A stretch of DNA of 64,000 nucleotides, from NCBI RefSeq assembly GCF_000182745.2, contig NC_016027.1:1727501-1791500 (forward strand), read 5' to 3'. Position numbers and translations under genes: made by a program. Origin of the DNA: Komagataeibacter medellinensis NBRC 3288 (lineage in GTDB: Bacteria > Pseudomonadota > Alphaproteobacteria > Acetobacterales > Acetobacteraceae). Positions 58,803 through 64,000 of the stretch are shown piece after piece. How positions within the stretch are numbered: the stretch's first letter is position 1; every line of letters starts with the position of its first letter. The notes under the pieces were generated by a model. It saw only the letters and a list, made by a program, of their open reading frames with translations. It searched no databases and was not told the origin of the DNA.

Positions 58803-59266
58803 AGCCGCCTGAACTAATCGAGTTCTGCAATGACTGGTCAGCTTATGAACACGAACTCAACCGGGTCTTTATTACTGAAATTGCGCAAGGTGGCCTTACC
58901 TTTCGCGGGGATTCAGTAAGTTGCCGCCGTTTCCCAGAAACTGCCAACCGATGGGCTGCCTTTTGGCATCTGATACAGGAAGGCATGATAGAAACCGAAC
59001 GTACGCCTGATCTACGTAGATGTGAGCGAATTCGCTGGGTACGTTGGGTAATCGAAAATGCGGAAACTAATCCCGAAATCAATATCTGGCAGAATCAACG
59101 CGGTAATGAGACCAATACGCTACTCTGGTTTCGTACAGAATACCTAGTGGTTCTCTCACATCGTAACGGTTACTATTTATTGAAAACAGCGTATTGCACA
59201 GAGAAAAGAGGGCGCATTGCACAACTCACAAAAGAACGCGACGCCTTCCTAAATTCTAATCCCTAA
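58799..59266 (+). CDS. PBECR-like putative RNase
   Basis: The 155-aa protein has the layout of Phage-Barnase-EndoU-ColicinE5/D-RelE-like nucleases: a charged helix with CERIRWVRWVIENAETNPEINIW (about residues 75-97), then a beta core TLLWFRTEYLVVLSHRNGYYLLKTAY, where Arg, His and Tyr could be catalytic. Such domains are usually toxins in phage proteins. The ATG overlaps the DUF3800 stop. I am confident of the fold resemblance, less so of activity. A terminator follows at 59275. Confidence 0.65.
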   Translation: MKPPELIEFCNDWSAYEHELNRVFITEIAQGGLTFRGDSVSCRRFPETANRWAAFWHLIQEGMIETERTPDLRRCERIRWVRWVIENAETNPEINIWQNQRGNETNTLLWFRTEYLVVLSHRNGYYLLKTAYCTEKRGRIAQLTKERDAFLNSNP

Positions 59267-59274
59267 AAACGACT

Positions 59275-59304
59275 GAAGCCGCCCAAGTTTTCTTGGACGG
59301 CTTC
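59275..59304 (+). terminator. terminator of the XRE-DUF3800-PBECR operon
   Basis: GAAGCCGCCCAAG, TTTT loop, CTTGGACGGCTTC forms a 13-bp stem with one mismatch, nine bases after the PBECR-like stop. No long T-run follows. It separates the cargo operon from the convergent integrase gene. Confidence 0.65.
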
Positions 59305-59481
59305 GAATGCTCTGCCTACACATGGCAGGTGAGACAAGGTCTATATAACTCTATGAGCGTAAGGTTTCAAGGTCAAAAAACAGCAAGGTTCACGAGGCGG
59401 ACAGCCTGACCAATATGATTGAAACCATCATAGTCAACATTTGCCGCGCTGACGCTAAGGTCGAGCGTGTTGAACCTGATC

Positions 59482-60693
59482 CTATGATCGCCTGACAGAT
59501 ATCGCTGCCTGCTCCCAATCCTTCATCATTTCCTGTCGCTTCTCAAACAGGTCACCTCTCCGATAAGCGGCCTCCACCTTATTCCCGATAGCGTGCGCCA
59601 AAGCCATCTCGGCCACCTCACGGGGATAGTCGGTTTCTTCTGCTGCCCAGTCGCGGAATGTGGATCGCAGGCCATGCACGGTCACATCTTTCGTGCCAGC
59701 CGCCAGATGCAAAGCCTTCGATAGCGCCACATCCGATAGAGGCTTGCCCGTTTTCTGGCCCGGAAAGACCAGATCCCCATTCCCGGCATCCCGAAGCGGC
59801 AGCAATTCGCGAAGGATGGTCAGTGCACCGTCACTCAGCGGCACACGATGCTCACGGCCGGCCTTCATCTTTTCCTTGGGAATGATCCAGACCTTCGCAT
59901 CCAGATCGACCTCCGACCATACGGCGCTGCGGACCTCTCCAGACCGGGCTGCGGTCAGGCAGACAAATCGGACTGCATAGGCAGCGATGCCTCCAGCCCT
60001 GCTCAGTGCGTCCATTACGGCCGGAAGATCCTGCCTGGGCACGGCAGCGTGGTGCTTCACCTTGGCTACAGCGGCAGGCTTGGGCAGGATGGCCGCCAGA
60101 TGCCCTTTCCACCGGGCCGGATTCTCACCCTCACGCCAGCCACTGGTGCGGGCATAGTCCAATATGCGCTCGATTCGGCCACGTAGGCGGCTGGCTGTTT
60201 CGGTCATGCCTGACCACAAGGGGCGGATGATCGCCAGCACGTCATCGGTATCGACGGCATTCACCTGCCTGGCGCCACAGACAGGGAACGCGAATCGGGT
60301 CAGTGAACTGGTCCAGATATCCACAGCACGGGGATCACGCCAGCCTGGGGCCTGATCCTTGATATAGGCACGAGACACTTCCTCGAAGGTTGGGGCGGTC
60401 AGCTTTTTGCGTGCGGCTTCTTCCTCACGCTTTCGATCTATGGGGTCGATTCCCTGAGCCATCAGATTACGGGCCTCAGCGGCCAAACGCCGGGCCTCTG
60501 CCAGACTGACCGTCGTGGCCGAACCAATCCCCAGCTCACGACGCTTACCGGTCAGAGGGCTGGTATAGCGGAAGGTCCAGACCTTGGAAGGATGGCGAGC
60601 TACCACCCACAGGTTGCCGCCATCGGCAAGGACACCGTTCTTCAGGGTATCAACCTTACGGGCGGTCAACTGGTGTGGGGCGAGTCGGCTCAT
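59482..60693 (-). CDS. int: tyrosine-recombinase integrase of element 2
   Basis: The 403-aa integrase has the DUF4102 N-terminus (LADGGNLWVVARHPSKVWTFRYTSPLTGKRRELGIG). The catalytic residues are Arg250 (LTAARSGEVR), His340 and Arg343 (HGLR), His367 and the nucleophile Tyr377 (EAAYRRG). It belongs to the P4-type family but differs greatly from integrase 1. It lies about 150 bases from the right att and reads inward, with one arm repeat overlying its upstream region. It would recombine the same tRNA-Tyr-derived core. Confidence 0.93.
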   Translation of the reverse strand: MSRLAPHQLTARKVDTLKNGVLADGGNLWVVARHPSKVWTFRYTSPLTGKRRELGIGSATTVSLAEARRLAAEARNLMAQGIDPIDRKREEEAARKKLTAPTFEEVSRAYIKDQAPGWRDPRAVDIWTSSLTRFAFPVCGARQVNAVDTDDVLAIIRPLWSGMTETASRLRGRIERILDYARTSGWREGENPARWKGHLAAILPKPAAVAKVKHHAAVPRQDLPAVMDALSRAGGIAAYAVRFVCLTAARSGEVRSAVWSEVDLDAKVWIIPKEKMKAGREHRVPLSDGALTILRELLPLRDAGNGDLVFPGQKTGKPLSDVALSKALHLAAGTKDVTVHGLRSTFRDWAAEETDYPREVAEMALAHAIGNKVEAAYRRGDLFEKRQEMMKDWEQAAISVRRS

Positions 60694-60841
60694 GCTTCTG
60701 TACCCATCATGGTACCCATCTTAAAAACCATACTTCCGGCGAACATAGGGGAACATCTGTGAACAGATATTCCCTTATATCCCTATAATATATCACATTT
60801 TTGGATAACAGGCGAACACACTGGACTATTATTCCGGTGGC
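60694..60841. other. integrase 2 upstream and attachment region
   Basis: This non-coding stretch holds the right arm-type repeat (TGTACCCATCATGGTACC from 60699) and an AT-rich tract (about 60765-60800). It leads directly to the att core. No gene is visible. Confidence 0.6.
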
Positions 60842-60855
60842 AACTCCCTCCACCA
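60842..60855 (+). repeat. att core, right copy
   Basis: AACTCCCTCCACCA, identical to the copies at 10024 and 46650. It is the right boundary of element 2 and left boundary of a third, decayed element. Confidence 0.85.
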
Positions 60856-60888
60856 TCCCCCCTTATCCATTGATAACATGCTGTATCA

Positions 60889-60911
60889 AAGCGCTGGTTT
60901 TCCGGCGCTTT
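60889..60911 (+). terminator. second copy of the tRNA-Tyr terminator hairpin
   Basis: AGCGCTGG/CCGGCGCT with TTTT loop and a short T-tract. It differs from the copy at 10071 by a paired change in the stem. Confidence 0.65.
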
Positions 60912-60950
60912 TCGTGTTTCTTCTGTCCCTATTGTTCCCTATTTGTATCA

Positions 60951-61110
60951 GAGGCTGTTTGAAAAGTCGGGTTCAATAATATCCTGAAATTATAAAAGTT
61001 TTTGGTGAAGCTTTTTCCAAAAAGCTTCAGAAGACGCCGCCTTTTTGAAAAAAGGCGACACCCAAAAACTTTTCTTATTTTTTATCAATGATTTGTTTTC
61101 AAACAATCTC
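60951..61110. mobile_element. 160-bp MITE with TCA target duplication
   Basis: Ends GAGGCTGTTTGAAAA and TTTTCAAACAATCTC are imperfect inverted repeats (13 of 15 match). TCA is duplicated on both sides, fitting the TNA targets of IS5/IS1031-type transposases. Inside are two hairpins (AAGCTTTTT around 61009, and CGCCTTTTT around 61038). It has no coding capacity. Confidence 0.85.
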
Positions 61111-61174
61111 TCAGGCACCCTCAGCAAATAGCGGGTATGAAATCCGTAGGGAGCGGGTAAGGGAGGGAATCGGC

Positions 61175-61247
61175 ATGCTGACCGACACGAAGCTCCGGGG
61201 GCCAGGCTGGAAACCAAGGCGTACCGGCTGGCAGATACCGGCGGCCT
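61175..61247 (+). pseudogene. truncated integrase like integrase 1
   Basis: ATG 61175 follows the same GGGAGGGAATCGGC leader as integrase 1 and begins MLTDTK. A base is lost after LRG, which shifts the frame, and similarity stops at 61247. No further integrase sequence follows. Confidence 0.85.
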
Positions 61248-61623
61248 ATCGAGCCTGCATGCGCGGTGCTCAAAATGTCATCATTACCCTATTGGAACAG
61301 TTAAAACGGAGCACACTGAATGGCGGTCCATGCCTAGAGATTCGCCTTTTCACTATCAGGTAATGTATCCAGCCAATACGAACATGGAAGCGCTGCCCAG
61401 ACGCCTTGCCGCCCGGTTCCAGCCGTTTGATTAACGCAACATAACCCCATAATATAATACAGTATTATAGGCGCACTTTATGGCTATGTGCTGAACCACT
61501 GCCACCGCACCACCGATTTCAAGATCGTGTGAGACAGTATCCATTCTGTTAACATTGTGGAAACGTATCAGAATATCAGACGCTACACCCATCATACAGG
61601 ATCACTGACGGGAAAAGCGTGAA
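61248..61623. other. intergenic region beyond the element array
   Basis: I see no supported gene. The first part may be debris from the third element. An AT-rich stretch (about 61445-61475) and a moderately AT-rich stretch before 61620 may hold the promoter of the cupin gene. Confidence 0.5.
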
Positions 61624-62070
61624 ATGCCAAGATACATTGTTCTCCTGACATTAGGGTGCCTGCTTGCCACTACCAACATGAAGGCCCAGGCTCAGCACGT
61701 TGCTTCTGGCCATCGGGATATGTTGCTGCAGGCCACCCATTCGTGGAATGGCATGGCTTATGATCACTATCCGGCCACCGCGCCAGAACTGACCATGATC
61801 CGCCTGACCATTCCCGCCCACACCGCTCTGCCATGGCACACCCATCCAGTGCCCAATGCGGGCTATGTGCTGGAAGGCCAGTTGACCATTCACGATCAGG
61901 CCAGTGGCAGGACGGAAACTTTCCATCAGGGTGAAGCGTTTGCCGAGTCCGTCAATGATACCCACCGCGGCGAATCAGGAAATACCCGGACCGTAGTGTT
62001 GCTGACCTATGCGGGCACGCCAGGCACACCCACGTCTGTTCCGGCCAAAGGTGAAAAGCCTGAATACTGA
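61624..62070 (+). CDS. secreted cupin domain protein
   Basis: The 148-aa protein has a signal peptide (YIVLLTLGCLLATTNMKAQA) and one cupin_2 domain: LPWHTHPVPNAGYVLEGQLTIHDQASGRTETFHQGEAF. The HTH of that motif with the later Glu and His forms the usual metal site. Its function is probably a periplasmic metal-dependent or sugar/organic-acid binding protein. It stands alone, outside the element array. Confidence 0.8.
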   Translation: MPRYIVLLTLGCLLATTNMKAQAQHVASGHRDMLLQATHSWNGMAYDHYPATAPELTMIRLTIPAHTALPWHTHPVPNAGYVLEGQLTIHDQASGRTETFHQGEAFAESVNDTHRGESGNTRTVVLLTYAGTPGTPTSVPAKGEKPEY

Positions 62071-62276
62071 TTCTTGATCCATACGAAATTTCAAATACAG
62101 GACAATCGTAATTTCCGAAAAAACAGTCAACGGATTCAAAAATCATGCAATCCGCACACCCTTACGAGGCCACAAAACTGCCGTATTATTTTTAATAATC
62201 TCTTCATAATCTGTTTTTGCTGACTAAAACTGCCCCCCCCCCGCCTTCTGTCTGACCTTATTTCCGACCATACAGT
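62071..62276. other. intergenic region with a C10 tract
   Basis: No gene. A run of ten C residues (62233-62242) lies 35 bases before the first start codon of the GGDEF protein. The AT-rich part before it likely holds the promoter. Confidence 0.5.
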
Positions 62277-64000
62277 ATGAAAGACATAACCATGACGGAC
62301 ATCACACGGATTGCTTCCTCCCTGCTGGAGAAACTGCCGCTGGCCGTCATGATGGCGGATGTATCCGGCAGGGTTGTCTATGCCAACAGGCAGGCCATCA
62401 TCCTGACTGGCCATGACCCCGCAAACCAGGAGGAAATATGGCTTGGCCGCCTTTTTCCCGAACAGATGCAGCACGCCAATACCCCGGCCGCGTGGGAGGG
62501 CACGCCCCCGCCACCTGGCCCATCCGGCATCACACGGCAGGAAAGCTGTGCAACCCTGCGCCGCAGGGACGGACTGGGCCTACCGGTGCGCCTGTGGCGC
62601 GAAAGCGTGGACTGGGATGGTACGCTGCATGAACTGATTGCCCTGCAGGACCGCACGCAGGAAGAGCAGGCGCGCGAGGACGCAGCCATCAGCGCCCTGA
62701 TCATGCAGGCAACTGACCGGGGAATCCTGCTGCTTGACCCGCAATACCGGATCACCCATGCCAACCGGGCTGTGACCAGCCTGCTGGGCATGCAGCCGGA
62801 CGCCCTGCGCAATGCCCCTTTTGGCGCGCTCCTGTCGGGTGCCGAGCGCGATATCGAGACTCTGCGCCAGTTCCGCCAGAACCTTGCACATCGCATCGGT
62901 TTTGAGCTGGATGTGCATACCCGTGGCCCGCAGGGCACAGACCTGTGGCTGCGCTGCGCGGTGACTCCGCATTTTAGCGCTGAGGGTGAACTGACAGACA
63001 TCATCGTCATCCTGCATGACATTACCCATGACCGGCAACTGCGCGACCTGCAACGCGATGTGGTGGAGGCGCTGACAGACCAGTTCTCGCTACGTGAAAT
63101 GCTGGATTTCATGTGCCGTCGTATTGAACTGATCGCACCGGACTGCATGGCGGTGGTCATGCTCAGCACCGGCGCTGTTTTGTGTGCGGGCGGCCATGGC
63201 GGGATGCCCATGCCTGTGCTGCAAGCGTTCGAGGGGCTGGAAGCCAGCATGGCTGGGGGTGCGTGCGGCACCGCCATCACCACGGCAGAGGAAGTGGTGA
63301 TACCCGATTTCAATCAGGAAACCCGCTGGCCGGTCCTGCGCTCGGTCGCAGGCCAGCACGGGCTGGCCGCAGAATGGGCCGTACCCATCATCCTGCGTAA
63401 TGGTGATGTGGCAGGCAGCTTTTCGCTGTATTTCCGCAAACCGGGCAAACCCGACCGGTGGCACCGGCGCATTGTCAATGCCTGCGTGCATCTGGCCATG
63501 CTGGCGGTGGAGCAGCAGCGCAGCCGTGAATCCATCATTCGCCTGTCCTATACCGACCGGCTGACCAGCCTGCCCAACCGTACGTGGCTCAACCGCCGCA
63601 TGGCCGAACTGACCGCACGCCCCCCTGCCGTGCCACTGAGCGTGCTGATCATCGATCTCGACCGTTTCCGTAAGATTGTACAGGCGCTGGGACAGGGCCG
63701 CGCGGACCAGTTGTTGCTGGAATTCGCCAGCCGCCTGCGCCAAGGCATTGTCGGGCGCGACGTACTGATCCGAACCGAAGGCGATGAGTTCGTGGTGCTG
63801 ACTGAAGAAAGCAGCGCCGACATTACCCTGCTGGCCGAACGGATCATCCACAATCTGGAAGAACCCTTCAGCGTGGACGGCATTCCCGTCAGCATATCGG
63901 GCAGTATCGGCATCTGTACCCATGACGACGGGCACGACGTGGAAGAACTCCTGCATCAGGCCTATACCGCGCTGGCACAGGCAAAAAAGGCAGGCCGGTG
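62277..64000 (+). CDS. PAS-PAS-GAF-GGDEF cyclic-di-GMP protein, cut by window end
   Basis: The frame is open to the window end (over 570 residues). From ATG 62292 (62277 is also in frame), two PAS-like domains (about residues 5-120 and 130-255), a GAF domain (about 270-395) and a GGDEF domain starting at SYTDRLTSLPNRTWLNRRM follow. The A-site reads EGDEF (Glu496-Gly-Asp-Glu-Phe500) rather than GGDEF; some active cyclases tolerate a changed first residue. The Komagataeibacter homologues usually continue into an EAL domain; here that is outside view. It would make or break cyclic di-GMP, the activator of cellulose synthase in these bacteria. Confidence 0.8.
   Translation, partial: MKDITMTDITRIASSLLEKLPLAVMMADVSGRVVYANRQAIILTGHDPANQEEIWLGRLFPEQMQHANTPAAWEGTPPPPGPSGITRQESCATLRRRDGLGLPVRLWRESVDWDGTLHELIALQDRTQEEQAREDAAISALIMQATDRGILLLDPQYRITHANRAVTSLLGMQPDALRNAPFGALLSGAERDIETLRQFRQNLAHRIGFELDVHTRGPQGTDLWLRCAVTPHFSAEGELTDIIVILHDITHDRQLRDLQRDVVEALTDQFSLREMLDFMCRRIELIAPDCMAVVMLSTGAVLCAGGHGGMPMPVLQAFEGLEASMAGGACGTAITTAEEVVIPDFNQETRWPVLRSVAGQHGLAAEWAVPIILRNGDVAGSFSLYFRKPGKPDRWHRRIVNACVHLAMLAVEQQRSRESIIRLSYTDRLTSLPNRTWLNRRMAELTARPPAVPLSVLIIDLDRFRKIVQALGQGRADQLLLEFASRLRQGIVGRDVLIRTEGDEFVVLTEESSADITLLAERIIHNLEEPFSVDGIPVSISGSIGICTHDDGHDVEELLHQAYTALAQAKKAGR

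Larger units (their letters stand above)
46650..60855. mobile_element. element 2: putative phage satellite or deletion-derived prophage
   Basis: About 14.2 kb between att copies holds an integrase, AlpA, prim-pol, SF3 helicase, serine recombinase, terminase small and large subunits, a DUF2213 protease and a neck-like protein, but no portal, major capsid or tail gene. Two arm-type repeats unlike those of element 1 flank it. A cargo operon with XRE, DUF3800 and PBECR-like genes is next to the integrase. Confidence 0.75.
60842..61247 (+). mobile_element. remnant of a third element at the same att site
   Basis: The sequence after this att copy repeats the left end of element 1: 60877-60950 matches 10058-10133, and, after the MITE, 61114-61247 matches 10134-10267. 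It includes the terminator hairpin, two AGCGGGTA repeats and the integrase start. No right att of this third element is visible downstream. Confidence 0.75.

Overview
The window reads as chromosome of an acetic acid bacterium (Acetobacteraceae; Komagataeibacter or Gluconacetobacter is the best guess). The basis is high overall GC with AT-rich islands, alphaproteobacterial protein styles, an rlmB gene divergent from tRNA-Tyr, and a PAS-GAF-GGDEF cyclic-di-GMP protein. The genus is inferred, not proven.

Layout. Positions 1-9900 are ordinary chromosome: an NsrR-like Rrf2 regulator with a palindromic operator, a DedA membrane protein, BluB, an aldose 1-epimerase-like protein, a CHRD protein, a RidA protein, a decayed SDR gene, a decayed IS1182-type transposase and rlmB. 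tRNA-Tyr (9952-10034) is the target of a tandem array of integrated elements. A 14-bp copy of the tRNA 3' end recurs at 10024, 46650 and 60842.

Element 1 (10024-46663, about 36.6 kb) looks like a complete temperate myovirus. It runs: integrase; a leftward early operon with ParB-like and AlpA-like proteins; a CI-like repressor with a co-transcribed secreted protein; a Cro-like gene; a Toprim primase and an ATPase; an iteron-like origin candidate; HNH; P27-type small and large terminase; HK97-type portal, protease and capsid; then a Mu-type contractile tail (sheath, tube, frameshifted chaperone, tape measure fused to a lytic transglycosylase, baseplate, fibre), lysis genes and a glycosyltransferase-like gene. 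Four copies of an ATGTTGC/GCAACAT operator link the repressor region to the leftward operon.

Element 2 (46650-60855, about 14.2 kb) has its own integrase at the right end and its own arm-type repeats at both ends. It carries AlpA, a prim-pol, an SF3 helicase, a serine recombinase, both terminase subunits, a DUF2213 protease and a neck-like protein. It has no portal, major capsid or tail genes. This fits a phage satellite or a deletion-derived prophage. Next to its integrase lies a low-GC cargo operon: an XRE regulator, a DUF3800 putative nuclease and a PBECR-like putative RNase. I consider this the best candidate for an undescribed defence or toxin system here.

Beyond the third att copy is the wreck of another element: a truncated integrase like that of element 1, broken by a 160-bp MITE with a TCA target duplication. 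The chromosome then resumes with a secreted cupin protein and a PAS-PAS-GAF-GGDEF protein cut by the window end.
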